From: Actinomycetota bacterium | GTDB lineage: Bacteria > Actinomycetota > Actinomycetes > Nanopelagicales > Nanopelagicaceae | Assembly (NCBI GenBank): GCA_002737595.1 | Contig: NSHZ01000008.1 | Location: 1-29,395, forward strand | DNA length: 29,395 nt | Reading direction: 5' to 3' | Shown here: positions 10,011 through 17,341 of the stretch, one piece after another | How the letters are laid out: each line of letters begins with the position of its first letter | How positions within the stretch are numbered: the first letter of the stretch is position 1 | Made by a program: the position numbers and the translations under genes | The notes under the pieces: model-generated | What the model was told of the DNA's origin: nothing | The model's input: only the letters and a program-made list of their open reading frames with translations | The model's database searches: none

Positions 10011-11747
10011 TTACAGCCGGGTAACAATCTCTCGCCAAGCGCTGGTAATTGGCAATCTTCGATCCCGGCCGAAGGCTCGCACGCTCACTTTGGTCCCTGG
10101 TGGGTACTGACGACGCTTATATTCGGCCGCATCAACCATTCGCAAGATCTTTTCGATGAGGGCCGGATCAAAGCCTTCCCGGGCAATCCACTCAGCCCCG
10201 AGGTCGCCTTGAACGTAAGCATCCAAGATCCGATCAAGCATGGGGTACTCCGGAAGAGAATCTGAATCACGTTGGTCGGGTCGCAATTCCGCGCTCGGTT
10301 CCTTCGAAATAGAACTCTCTGGAATGGGCGCAATCTCGCCGGCAGTAAGGGCCACCACATTGCGCCACTTTGCCAGCTCCCACACCAGCGTCTTTGGTAG
10401 ATCTTTTATCGGTGCAAAACCGCCCACTGCATCTCCGTAGATAGTCGAGTATCCGACTGCCAGCTCACTCTTATTTCCAGTTGCCAGCACTAAGTGACCT
10501 TCAGAGTTTGAAAGAGCCATCAGCGACGTTCCGCGCACACGCGCTTGCACGTTCTCTTCAGCCAATCCAGTGAGCTTGAGTTCACCCACAAAGGCTGCTA
10601 CCAAAGGTTCAATTTCTACCGTACGAATGTTGATACCTAAATTCTCTGCGAGTGCATACGCATCGCTCTTGGAATGATCCGAGGAATACTTACTTGGTAG
10701 CGAAACTCCATAGACTCGACCTGCTCCCAGCGCATCTACCGCGATGGCTGCCACTAGCGCTGAATCAATTCCACCGGAGAGTCCAAGAATTACAGATCTA
10801 AAATTGTTCTTCTCTACATAGTCACGCAAGCCCACTACGAGCGCGCTCCACACTTCTCCATGCATGTCTAGGCGTGTGGCTATCCCGGAAGGTAAAGGCT
10901 TTTCGATGGCTCGAGTTTCATCGTTTATCACAAGATCTACTGCGACAGCGCTTCGTACTGGCAATTCTAGGTCGGTCACCATCAAACCATCTTCGAATTG
11001 TGGCGCACGCGCCACCAATACACCTGCACTATCAACGATCATGCTGTCACCATCAAAGACCAATTCGTCTTGTCCGCCCGTCATATTTACATATGCAAGC
11101 GCGCATCCCGCCTCTCGAGCACGACGCGAACAGAGCGCAAGCCTGGCATCATCTTTTTCTTGCTCGTAAGGACTTCCGTTGATGACCACCAGAAGCCCGG
11201 CATTGCGTTGCTTAATTTGGGCAACCGGACCACCTTCTTGCCAAAGGTCTTCGCAGATCGCTACTCCGATATCTATTCCTTTGTGGCGAAAAACTAAAGA
11301 TTTCTCTCCCGGAACGAAATACCGGAATTCATCAAAGACGCCATAGTTGGGCAGATGGTGCTTTGCATAGGTAGCGACCACGGAGCCTTCATGAATGAGC
11401 GCCAACGCATTCTGCGGATTGCCTGCGGGGACTCCAAGTGCTTCAGACTTCAGATTCTGCTGGTCGAGGAATCCCACGATTACTGGCAGGTTTCCGCAAC
11501 CCGCATGCTTGATGTCATCTGCGAGAGTGTGCAACTGCTCGAGCACTGCACTCTGAAAAGAGGGGCGGAGCGCTAAATCTTCAATCGGGTAGCCAGTCAG
11601 CATCATCTCCGGAAAGACCACGAGGTCGCTTCCCTGATCGGCGGCTTGCACTGTGTACGCCACCACCAGAGCGGCATTTCCCGCAAGATCACCCACCTTC
11701 GGGTTCACTTGAGCCAGCGCCAGGCGAAGGTGCGCGCGAGTGGACAT
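10011..11747 (-). CDS. nadE: Glutamine-dependent NAD+ synthetase
   Basis: Last step of NAD synthesis: deamido-NAD, ATP and glutamine give NAD+. It is 578 aa, the two-domain form. The N-terminal nitrilase-like glutaminase (about 1-270) has the Glu in VVFPEMMLTGYP, the Lys in YAKHHLPNYG and the Cys in VAICEDLWQEGG. The C-terminal N-type ATP pyrophosphatase (about 290-578) has the P-loop VILGLSGGIDSALVAA and the LATGNKSELAVGYSTIYGD block. The gene is the first of the minus-strand run and diverges from panB across 120 bp. nadE, glnA2 and panB are also neighbours in other actinobacteria, as I recall. Confidence 0.97.
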   Translation of the reverse strand: MSTRAHLRLALAQVNPKVGDLAGNAALVVAYTVQAADQGSDLVVFPEMMLTGYPIEDLALRPSFQSAVLEQLHTLADDIKHAGCGNLPVIVGFLDQQNLKSEALGVPAGNPQNALALIHEGSVVATYAKHHLPNYGVFDEFRYFVPGEKSLVFRHKGIDIGVAICEDLWQEGGPVAQIKQRNAGLLVVINGSPYEQEKDDARLALCSRRAREAGCALAYVNMTGGQDELVFDGDSMIVDSAGVLVARAPQFEDGLMVTDLELPVRSAVAVDLVINDETRAIEKPLPSGIATRLDMHGEVWSALVVGLRDYVEKNNFRSVILGLSGGIDSALVAAIAVDALGAGRVYGVSLPSKYSSDHSKSDAYALAENLGINIRTVEIEPLVAAFVGELKLTGLAEENVQARVRGTSLMALSNSEGHLVLATGNKSELAVGYSTIYGDAVGGFAPIKDLPKTLVWELAKWRNVVALTAGEIAPIPESSISKEPSAELRPDQRDSDSLPEYPMLDRILDAYVQGDLGAEWIAREGFDPALIEKILRMVDAAEYKRRQYPPGTKVSVRAFGRDRRLPITSAWREIVTRL

Positions 11748-11814
11748 ATATAGAGCCTACATATCTCCCATTCACCCGCCTACCCAGTCCCTACCCGAGA
11801 TCAGGGGTGGCTGT

Positions 11815-11820
11815 TAGAAT
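11815..11820 (+). promoter_or_regulatory. Candidate -10 box of the panB promoter
   Basis: TAGAAT lies in the 120-bp nadE/panB divergent region and fits the TAnnnT actinobacterial -10 consensus. It would give a 5' leader of about 40 bases that ends with a strong GGAGG ribosome site (11857-11861) 7 bases before the panB ATG. No -35 element is obvious. Confidence 0.4.
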
Positions 11821-11867
11821 TGGCGCTACCCAGGGACCCCCAGTGGCCTTGAGGCGGAGGAATCGCA

Positions 11868-12692
11868 ATGAACACTTCTCTTTATGCTGGCATCTCACAT
11901 AGGCGCGTCACCGTACTCGATATTGCGGCGGCCAAAGAACGCGGCGAGAAGTGGGCGATGCTCACTTCATATGACCAAATGACCGCAGAGATATTTGAGG
12001 AAGCTGGCATACCAGCACTCCTGGTGGGAGATAGCGCGGCAAACACAGTTCTTGGCTATCAAAACACCATCGGTGTCACCGTCGATGAATTAATTCCGCT
12101 TACTCGCGCGGTAGTTCGGGCAACCTCGCGGGCCATGGTCATCGCAGATCTTCCTTTCGGATCTTATGAAAGCTCCCCCACCCAAGCATTGGAGACGGCC
12201 ACTCGCTTCTTTAAGGAAGCCGGCGCACATGCTGTAAAACTTGAGGGTGGTACTCGGGTACTTCCACAGATTGAAATGTTGGTCACCCACGGCATCCCAG
12301 TCATTGGCCATCTTGGATTAACTCCACAATCAGTCCATACACTCGGTGGATATCGCGTCCAAGGACGTGGCGGCAAAGGCGAAGAGATTATTCGCGATGC
12401 AAAAGCTATCGAGAGCGCAGGCGCTTTCGCCGTAGTTCTTGAATTAGTGCCCAGCGATCTCGCGACGCGAATTACCTCATCTATCAGCATTCCCACGATC
12501 GGAATTGGTGCCGGCAAGAGTTGTGATGCCCAAGTTTTGGTCTGGCAAGACCTCCTCGGGTTAACGGCAAAGAGCCCGAAACTTGCCAAGCGATACCTGG
12601 AACTCCGCTCACTTATGGGCGAAGCCGTCACCGCGTGGGCCAAGGATGTTGCCACCGGAGAATTCCCAGGAGCAGACCAAACTTTCGAGTAA
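11868..12692 (+). CDS. panB: 3-methyl-2-oxobutanoate hydroxymethyltransferase
   Basis: First step of pantothenate (coenzyme A) synthesis: transfers a hydroxymethyl group from methylene-tetrahydrofolate to 2-oxoisovalerate, the same keto acid used by LeuA. It is 274 aa. It shows MLTSYDQMTA, the metal-binding Asp in LLVGDSAANTVLGY, IADLPFGSYESS, KLEGG, GHLGLTPQSVHTLGGYRVQGR and the catalytic Glu in VLELVPSDLA. A strong GGAGG ribosome site precedes the ATG. The MFS gene begins 13 bp downstream, so the two are probably cotranscribed. Confidence 0.97.
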   Translation: MNTSLYAGISHRRVTVLDIAAAKERGEKWAMLTSYDQMTAEIFEEAGIPALLVGDSAANTVLGYQNTIGVTVDELIPLTRAVVRATSRAMVIADLPFGSYESSPTQALETATRFFKEAGAHAVKLEGGTRVLPQIEMLVTHGIPVIGHLGLTPQSVHTLGGYRVQGRGGKGEEIIRDAKAIESAGAFAVVLELVPSDLATRITSSISIPTIGIGAGKSCDAQVLVWQDLLGLTAKSPKLAKRYLELRSLMGEAVTAWAKDVATGEFPGADQTFE

Positions 12693-12705
12693 GTATCCTT
12701 GCCAG

Positions 12706-13989
12706 ATGCTCACACGCCTTAAGTCACTTGCCATCGATCTGACACCTCTTCGGACTTCTCGAGATTTCCGGATAATCATGGTTTCTGGGCTCATCACTTT
12801 CCTCGGATCAATGGTCACCTATGTGGTCCTTCCCTTTCAGGTAAAGGAGATCACCGGCTCTTATGTCGCCGTTGGCCTTCTTGGTGCCATCGAAATTGTG
12901 CCCTTGGTTATTTTCGGTCTCTACGGTGGCACCTTGGCCGATGCCATTGATCGCAAGAAAATGATTGTCCTTATGGAGGTAGCCAGTCTCGTATTGACCA
13001 CTATCTTGTTGATCAATTCACTCCTGCCCCACCCAAAACTCTGGGTGCTTTACGTGGTTGCCGGCATCTTTGCAGCGGTAGATGGCCTTGCGCGTCCCAG
13101 TCTTGATGCCATGATCCCGCGGATATTGCCGCACGATCAGATGATGGCGGCCAGTGCCCTTCGAAGTGTGCGTTGGCAATTTGGTGCTGTCTTGGGTCCC
13201 GTTATTGGCGGAATTCTCATCACATGGAAAGGGGTTAACGCCGGATACATTTTCGATGTAGTCACTTATGCGGTGAGTATTCTCCTGCTGATCCGACTCG
13301 CTCCATCTCCAGCTGAACATGATTCACCGGCCCCAAGTCTCTCTTCACTCATGGAGGGGGTGCGCTATGCAATGAGTCGAAAAGACCTCATGGGCACTTA
13401 TGCGGTGGATTTGGCGGCCATGTTCCTCGCCATGCCGATGGCCCTCTTTCCTTTTTTTGCCGACGAACTCCAAGCCCCATGGGCCCTAGGTTTGCTCTAC
13501 TCGTCGATGATGATCGGTTCCGTCCTGGCCACCTTTACAAGCGGGTGGACCAAGAAGATTCACCGGCATGGACGGGCAATTCTGATCGCTGCAATTTTTT
13601 GGGGTGCGAGTATTTCACTTGCAGGTGCCACTTCGTTTCTCCCATTGGTTTTCTTTGGATTAATCCTTGCCGGCGGAGCAGATCAAATCAGTGGCATTTT
13701 TAGATCAACAGTGTGGAATCAGACAATTCCCGTTGAATTACGCGGGAGATTGGCCGGAATTGAGCTCCTCTCGTACTCGCTCGGACCATTAGGTGGCCAG
13801 GCGAGGGCTGGTGTGATGGCGCAATTTAGTGGGCTTCGAACATCCATTGTGGGTGGTGGAATTCTCTGCATCGGAGCCGTTGCGGCACTCGGTGCAGCTC
13901 TTCCTACCTTCCGAAAGTACGATGATCGCACCAATGAGTTCGCTCTTGCAGAACGGAAAAAACGGGCGCATACTCCAGAACCAGAATAA
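12706..13989 (+). CDS. MFS transporter (DHA3/EntS-like exporter)
   Basis: Integral membrane exporter of the major facilitator superfamily, 427 aa from ATG 12706. A longer in-frame start would lie inside panB and adds a non-hydrophobic stretch. It begins with a short cytoplasmic tail (LTPLRTSRDFRIIMVSGLI), then about 12 hydrophobic helices. The MFS loop 2-3 signature appears as GGTLADAIDRKKMI. The block RPSLDAMIPRILPHDQMMAASALRSVRWQFGAVLGPVIGG is typical of the MFS_3 group that includes enterobactin exporter EntS. The C-terminus is charged (KKRAHTPEPE). Substrate unknown. It follows panB by 13 bp without a visible ribosome site. Confidence 0.88.
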   Translation: MLTRLKSLAIDLTPLRTSRDFRIIMVSGLITFLGSMVTYVVLPFQVKEITGSYVAVGLLGAIEIVPLVIFGLYGGTLADAIDRKKMIVLMEVASLVLTTILLINSLLPHPKLWVLYVVAGIFAAVDGLARPSLDAMIPRILPHDQMMAASALRSVRWQFGAVLGPVIGGILITWKGVNAGYIFDVVTYAVSILLLIRLAPSPAEHDSPAPSLSSLMEGVRYAMSRKDLMGTYAVDLAAMFLAMPMALFPFFADELQAPWALGLLYSSMMIGSVLATFTSGWTKKIHRHGRAILIAAIFWGASISLAGATSFLPLVFFGLILAGGADQISGIFRSTVWNQTIPVELRGRLAGIELLSYSLGPLGGQARAGVMAQFSGLRTSIVGGGILCIGAVAALGAALPTFRKYDDRTNEFALAERKKRAHTPEPE

Positions 13990-14100
13990 GAAATACGCCA
14001 CCGTTGATGGCGACATTCTCCAGATAAATTAAAAAAAATCGCGACACGACACGAACAAATAATGTCCAGGTGTTGGCTATCGAGTGAATTAAGTGTCACA

Positions 14101-14114
14101 CTTTGCATGCAAAG
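14101..14114 (+). promoter_or_regulatory. Perfect 14-bp palindrome upstream of the histone-like gene
   Basis: CTTTGCATGCAAAG reads the same on both strands and lies 41 bp before the GTG start of the histone-like gene. It is preceded by a second small dyad (GTGTCACAC, 14093-14101). A dimeric regulator binding here would be well placed to control the gene. The regulator is unknown and no promoter boxes could be assigned with confidence. Confidence 0.4.
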
Positions 14115-14115
14115 A

Positions 14116-14134
14116 GTCCGATGACGGATCGGAC
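14116..14134 (+). promoter_or_regulatory. 5' UTR hairpin before the histone-like gene
   Basis: GTCCGAT (14116-14122) pairs with ATCGGAC (14128-14134) around a GACGG loop: a perfect 7-bp stem that ends 9 bases before the AGGAG ribosome site. It may stabilise the mRNA or tune translation. The position is seen in sequence; the function is inference. Confidence 0.4.
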
Positions 14135-14154
14135 CCCTCAGACAGGAGATGCAC

Positions 14155-14556
14155 GTGGCTGCTAGCACCACGCGTAAGACCGTAGCCAAGAAGCGCCCAG
14201 CCAAGAAGGCTGCAGCGAAGAAGGCACCGGCCAAAAAGCGCACAGCAAAGAAGCGCGCCGCTAAGAAGGCACCAGCTAAGAAGGCTGCCAAGAAGCGCGT
14301 AGCAAAGAAGCGTCCAGCCAAGAAGGCTGCCGCCAAGAAGCGTGTAGCCAAGAAGCGCCCAGCGAAGAAGGCTGCAAAGAAGCGCGTAGCCAAGAAGCGC
14401 GTAGCCAAGAAGCGCCCAGCGAAGAAGGCTGCAAAGAAGCGCGTAGCCAAGAAGCGCCCAGCGAAGAAGGCTGCTGCGAAGAAGGCTCCAGCTAAGAAGC
14501 GTGCTGCTAAGAAGCGCGTAGCAAAGAAGCGTCCAGCCAAGAAGGCCGCTAAGTAA
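14155..14556 (+). CDS. Histone H1-like / HU-tail-like Lys-Ala-Pro-rich DNA-binding protein
   Basis: Very basic protein of 133 aa built only from Met, Ala, Ser, Thr, Arg, Lys, Val and Pro. It has no acidic and no aromatic residue. After MAASTTRKTV it is a run of [P/V/A]AKK(R/A)-type repeats, like the C-terminal tail of actinobacterial HU proteins or eukaryotic H1, but with no HU domain attached. I chose GTG 14155: the AGGAG site (14144-14148) is 6 bases before it, but touches the ATG at 14149 directly. Codons 64-101 are a perfect 57-bp tandem duplication. It has its own leader with palindromes and a strong terminator, so it is probably a single-gene unit. Binding DNA or RNA by charge and compacting the nucleoid is the likely role. 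Confidence 0.8.
   Translation: MAASTTRKTVAKKRPAKKAAAKKAPAKKRTAKKRAAKKAPAKKAAKKRVAKKRPAKKAAAKKRVAKKRPAKKAAKKRVAKKRVAKKRPAKKAAKKRVAKKRPAKKAAAKKAPAKKRAAKKRVAKKRPAKKAAK
14344..14457 (+). repeat. Perfect 57-bp tandem duplication inside the histone-like gene
   Basis: Bases 14344-14400 and 14401-14457 are identical (57 bp, 19 codons each), in frame. Shorter imperfect copies of the same AAGAAG-rich units flank them. The perfect identity, including third codon positions, indicates a recent slippage or unequal-exchange expansion. Confidence 0.95.
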
Positions 14557-14564
14557 ATCTTTAT

Positions 14565-14600
14565 CAGAAAACCCCGCCACGAAAGTGGCGGGGTTTTCTG
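14565..14600 (+). terminator. Strong intrinsic terminator after the histone-like gene
   Basis: CAGAAAACCCCGCCAC and GTGGCGGGGTTTTCTG form a perfect 16-bp stem closed by a GAAA tetraloop. The 3' arm carries the U-tract, and the A-tract on the other side makes it work in both directions. It starts 8 bases after the stop codon and separates the histone-like gene from map. Confidence 0.92.
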
Positions 14601-14613
14601 CTTGTATGGGCAC

Positions 14614-15471
14614 ATGAGAAATGCACTGACACCTGGAGTTCTCTCCCCGCGCCGCACAGTGCCGGCCGCTATCAACGCCCCAGAGTACGTAGGGAAGAAG
14701 GGCCCCACTCTCCATAAAGATGGCCACATCCCTAGCTTGGAGATCGTGGAGAGGATGCGCATTGCGGGTCGCATCGCTGCTGAGGCTATGAACGAGGCGG
14801 CTAAAGTCATTGCCCCCGGAGTCACCACCGACGAGATCGATCGCATCGGTCACGAGTACTTACTCGACCACGGCGCCTATCCGTCCACTCTTGGATATCG
14901 CGGCTACCCCAAGTCCCTCTGCACTTCTCTTAATGAAGTCATCTGCCACGGGATACCTGACTCCACTCGCCTTGAAGATGGCGACATCATAAATATCGAT
15001 ATCACCGCTTACATCGACGGGGTCCACGGAGATACTGACGCCACCTACCCTGTTGGCGATATCAGCGAAGAGGCCGCTCTGCTGATCGATCGAACACAAG
15101 AAGCGCTCAATCGAGCTATCGCGGCGGTGAAGCCTGGGCGAGAAATCAATGTCATCGGCAGGGTGATTGAAGCCTATGCCGGGCGATTCGGATACGGAGT
15201 GGTCAAAGACTTCACCGGACATGGCATCAATACGGCCTTCCACAGCGGGCTCATCGTGCCGCACTTTGACTCCTCGTACCACAACACAATCATTGAAGAG
15301 GGCATGACTTTCACGATCGAACCAATGCTTACTCTTGGAAGTATCGACTATGAGATCTGGGAGGACGGTTGGACTGTAGTAACAAAAGACCGTAAATGGA
15401 GCGCGCAATTTGAACACACGCTCTTAGTGACTTCAGATGGCGCCGAGATTCTGACCCTGGCAGCCCCCTAG
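14614..15471 (+). CDS. map: Methionine aminopeptidase type I
   Basis: Removes the initiator methionine from new proteins; cytoplasmic dimetal enzyme, 285 aa from ATG 14614. A TTG 12 bp upstream is also in frame, but the family begins M-R-x-A-L-T-P-G as here. The N-terminal extension (about 1-45, with PEYVGKKGP) is typical of the actinobacterial long form. Metal and catalytic residues are in [43 protein letters not shown] and QFEHTLLV. The start is only 13 bases after the terminator hairpin and has no ribosome site. A TTGTAT box at 14602-14607 lies 6 bases before the ATG, which fits a leaderless mRNA. Confidence 0.96.
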   Translation: MRNALTPGVLSPRRTVPAAINAPEYVGKKGPTLHKDGHIPSLEIVERMRIAGRIAAEAMNEAAKVIAPGVTTDEIDRIGHEYLLDHGAYPSTLGYRGYPKSLCTSLNEVICHGIPDSTRLEDGDIINIDITAYIDGVHGDTDATYPVGDISEEAALLIDRTQEALNRAIAAVKPGREINVIGRVIEAYAGRFGYGVVKDFTGHGINTAFHSGLIVPHFDSSYHNTIIEEGMTFTIEPMLTLGSIDYEIWEDGWTVVTKDRKWSAQFEHTLLVTSDGAEILTLAAP

Positions 15472-15480
15472 CTTGGCTGC

Positions 15481-15966
15481 TCAACTATTACAGGCGTCGC
15501 TCTTCAGTAAATTCTGAATGGTAGTAAAGGAGTGGGCGATCACTTGCTGATCAGCCGAGGTAAGCACGTCGGTAAATACCCGGCGAACGCTCGCGACGTG
15601 GTCGGGGGCAGCAGCCACGATGGCTCCCCAACCTTTCTCCGTCATCACAGCAAATGCGCCGCGTCGGTCGTCGGGGCACTCTTCCTTGCGAATGAGCCCT
15701 GCTTGCTCCATCACTTTCATGCGGTGTGAAAGCCGCGAGCGCGAGAGCAACGCAGCCTCAGCGAGCTCACTCATTCTCATTCGCCGCCCTGGGGCATCAG
15801 AGAGCTGAGCCAGTACTTCGTAATCGGCCATCGAGAGGTCGTGGTCATCGAGTGCTTGCTCAAGAACTTCCATGAGGCGCCGGCTGGTGAGGATATAAGC
15901 CCGCCAGGCTTCCATCTCCGCAGATGTAAGCCACTTGGGCGGAGCGTGGGTGCTGGCTTCTGCCAT
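15481..15966 (-). CDS. MarR family transcriptional regulator
   Basis: Winged helix-turn-helix dimer-forming repressor, 161 aa. I chose the ATG at 15966. An ATG at 15975 is also in frame, but the AAGGAG site touches it directly, whereas it lies 9 bases before 15966. The central wHTH is clear (MADYEVLAQLSDAPGRRMRMSELAEAALLSRSRLSHRMKVMEQAGLI), with the wing at PDDRRGAFAVMT. It is divergent from yceI across about 100 bp that holds two matching inverted repeats placed over both promoters. It therefore most likely represses itself and yceI. The inducing ligand is unknown. It converges on map, with stops 9 bp apart. Confidence 0.93.
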   Translation of the reverse strand: MAEASTHAPPKWLTSAEMEAWRAYILTSRRLMEVLEQALDDHDLSMADYEVLAQLSDAPGRRMRMSELAEAALLSRSRLSHRMKVMEQAGLIRKEECPDDRRGAFAVMTEKGWGAIVAAAPDHVASVRRVFTDVLTSADQQVIAHSFTTIQNLLKSDACNS

Positions 15967-15990
15967 CTCTGCCATCTCCTTACCTGAGAA

Positions 15991-16035
15991 GTTGAATGTT
16001 CAACTACTTTACGCTACTTTAGTTGAACATTCAAT
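15991..16035. promoter_or_regulatory. Double MarR operator with symmetrical divergent promoters (marR/yceI)
   Basis: Two near-identical inverted repeats, GTTGAATGTTCAAC (15991-16004) and GTTGAACATTCAAT (16022-16035), are centred 31 bp apart, about three helix turns. Each overlaps a -35 box. For yceI: TTGAAT (15992-15997), 17 bp, TACTTT (16015-16020). For marR on the minus strand: TTGAAT (16034-16029), 17 bp, TAAAGT (16011-16006). The arrangement is almost mirror symmetric. A TAATCT at 16035-16040 is an alternative -10 for yceI. Binding by the neighbouring MarR protein is inference. Confidence 0.8.
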
Positions 16036-16068
16036 AATCTATACCACCAGAACAGATGAGGAATATCT

Positions 16069-16611
16069 ATGAGCAACACCATTGCAGCCGGTACCTGGGC
16101 GATTGATCCCAGCCACTCCGAAATCTCTTTCTCCGTACGCCACCTCATGGTGAGCAAAGTGCGTGGACACTTCACCAAGTTCTCCGGAACCCTCACCATC
16201 GCTGAAGACAACACGAAATCCAGCGTCACCGCAGAGATCGATGCAGCAAGTATTGATACTCGCGACGGGAACCGCGATAACCACCTTCGCACCAACGAAT
16301 TCTTTGATATCGAAACACACCCCACTTGGACCTTTGCATCCACCGCAGTACGCACTGGTGGTAAAGGTGGGTACCTCGTCGATGGCAGCCTCACCATTAA
16401 AGGCGTTACCAAGCCGGTAGTACTCGATCTTGAAGTTGCTGGCACCAGCACCGATCCATGGGGCAACACCAAAGCGGGCTTCTCAGCTTCTACCGTTATT
16501 AACCGCAAGGATTTTGGCGTTGAGTGGAATGCTCCACTTGAGACCGGCGGCGTCCTGGTCGGCGAAGAAGTAACCTTGACCCTTGAAATTCAGGCTGCAC
16601 TTCAAGCCTAA
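16069..16611 (+). CDS. YceI family protein (lipocalin-like, polyisoprenoid-binding fold)
   Basis: YceI-domain protein of 180 aa, a single beta-barrel domain that in characterised members binds a long isoprenoid or similar amphiphile. It begins AAGTWAIDPSHSEISFSVRHLMVSKVRGHF, the classic YceI opening. It then shows DAASIDTRDGNRDNHLRTNEFFD and FGVEWNAPLETGGVLVGEEVTLTLEIQA. No signal peptide is present, so it is probably cytoplasmic. A GAGGA ribosome site precedes the ATG by 7 bases. It is divergent from, and probably repressed by, the MarR gene. MarR-YceI pairs are common in actinobacteria; the physiological role is unclear. Confidence 0.93.
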   Translation: MSNTIAAGTWAIDPSHSEISFSVRHLMVSKVRGHFTKFSGTLTIAEDNTKSSVTAEIDAASIDTRDGNRDNHLRTNEFFDIETHPTWTFASTAVRTGGKGGYLVDGSLTIKGVTKPVVLDLEVAGTSTDPWGNTKAGFSASTVINRKDFGVEWNAPLETGGVLVGEEVTLTLEIQAALQA

Positions 16612-16620
16612 ATTCTCTTC

Positions 16621-16658
16621 CAGAAACGGGATCTAGCTTTGGCTAGGTCCCGTTTCTG
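16621..16658. terminator. Bidirectional hairpin between yceI and the L,D-transpeptidase-like gene
   Basis: A 17-bp stem (16621-16637 with 16642-16658, one T-G wobble pair) is closed by a TTTG loop. It lies between the stops of two convergent genes. The base of the stem ends in GTTTCTG and CATTATT, so the U-tract is weak, but position and strength favour a shared terminator. Confidence 0.75.
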
Positions 16659-16663
16659 CATTA

Positions 16664-17311
16664 TTAGGCAGCCCTTGCTGATCGAACAATTTGAATAACG
16701 GGGGTAGCTTTTGGATTGAGCCACTTCAGAAGTTGCGCCATGGTCTGCCGTGATACTGCGACGCACCCCGAGAGTGGTTTGCCGGTATCTAGGTGTATAA
16801 AAATTGCTGCAGCATGAGCTGGATCATCGGTCTTAACGTGGATTGCCAACGAATAGGAGTCTCGGTGATCAATGAGGCGCTCTCCTTCAGAAGCTTCCCA
16901 AGAGCAATTCTTTGCGCACTCCTGCCACGTGTCATCTAATGGAGATGCCGGATCTGCTACCCACCAAGAAGCGCTGGTGGCGCGGCGATACTCAAGGGCG
17001 CTAATTGGCTTCTTCTCGAAACCAAAAGCGCTACTGATGGCAAAACTTCCTAGCGGAGTGGTGCCGGTGTTTCGCACTCGATCTGCAATATTTACTAAGC
17101 CTTTGGTGGAAGTTCGCGCGGTGAAAGTAGTACCCACTTTGACCCATTTTGAACTCCGCAATTCATACCTTTGCCCCACAGCTTTTCCTGACCCATCAGC
17201 AGTGATCGTGATGACTTGACTAGACGGCGTAGGCACTGCTTCTGGCGCCGCAGGCACGATAGGCGCGGCTAATCCCACCGTAAGTGCGAGCAGGCTCGCC
17301 TTAATGATCAC
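16664..17311 (-). CDS. Secreted L,D-transpeptidase-like protein (YkuD/ErfK family)
   Basis: Exported protein of 215 aa. The N-terminal signal (MIIKASLLALTVGLAAPIV, possible cut near PAAPEA) is followed by a domain with the L,D-transpeptidase hallmark at the C-terminus: a His in IFIHLDTGKPLSGCVAVS, with Cys as nucleophile. The upstream segment LGSFAISSAFG matches the family's substrate-side strand. It resembles the YkuD branch known from actinobacteria, which may cross-link peptidoglycan or act as a carboxypeptidase. Two further cysteines (ECAKNCS) could form a disulfide. The start is a GTG that touches a GGAGG, with a TAGATT -10 box 6 bases upstream, so a leaderless mRNA is the best fit. Confidence 0.78.
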   Translation of the reverse strand: MIIKASLLALTVGLAAPIVPAAPEAVPTPSSQVITITADGSGKAVGQRYELRSSKWVKVGTTFTARTSTKGLVNIADRVRNTGTTPLGSFAISSAFGFEKKPISALEYRRATSASWWVADPASPLDDTWQECAKNCSWEASEGERLIDHRDSYSLAIHVKTDDPAHAAAIFIHLDTGKPLSGCVAVSRQTMAQLLKWLNPKATPVIQIVRSARAA

Positions 17312-17317
17312 CCTCCT

Positions 17318-17335
17318 AATCTATCCCTCTACTAT
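17318..17335. promoter_or_regulatory. Back-to-back leaderless promoters in a 30-bp intergenic region
   Basis: The minus strand has TAGATT at 17323-17318, 6 bases before the GTG at 17311. The plus strand has TACTAT at 17330-17335, 6 bases before the ATG at 17342. Both spacings are those expected when transcription starts at the first base of the start codon. No -35 boxes stand out; each would fall in or near the opposite gene. Confidence 0.6.
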
Positions 17336-17341
17336 TCACCT

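Noticed and set aside
13994..14039. Small dyad (CGCCA/TGGCG) plus an A-run after the MFS gene as a terminator
   Set aside because: The stem is only 5 bp and the tract on the transcribed strand is A, not U, so it would not stop plus-strand transcription.
14155..14556. Regular repeats that could be mistaken for a CRISPR or satellite array
   Set aside because: The repeats keep codon phase and encode AKK-type units; there are no unique spacers of constant size.
13719..14846. Long minus-strand open frame (375 codons) rich in Phe, Ala, Leu and Arg across the histone-like gene
   Set aside because: It is the complement of the AAGAAG-rich repeat and of the ends of the MFS and map genes. The low-complexity sequence follows from the sense-strand repeat, and there is no ribosome site or family match.
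14089..14853. Second minus-strand open frame (254 codons) with Leu-rich repeats over the same region
   Set aside because: Another frame of the same repeat complement. Its periodicity mirrors the sense codons, and it crosses the strong terminator.
14860..15417. Minus-strand open frame of 185 codons antisense to map
   Set aside because: The map sequence shows every catalytic motif. The antisense frame has no ribosome site or family features.
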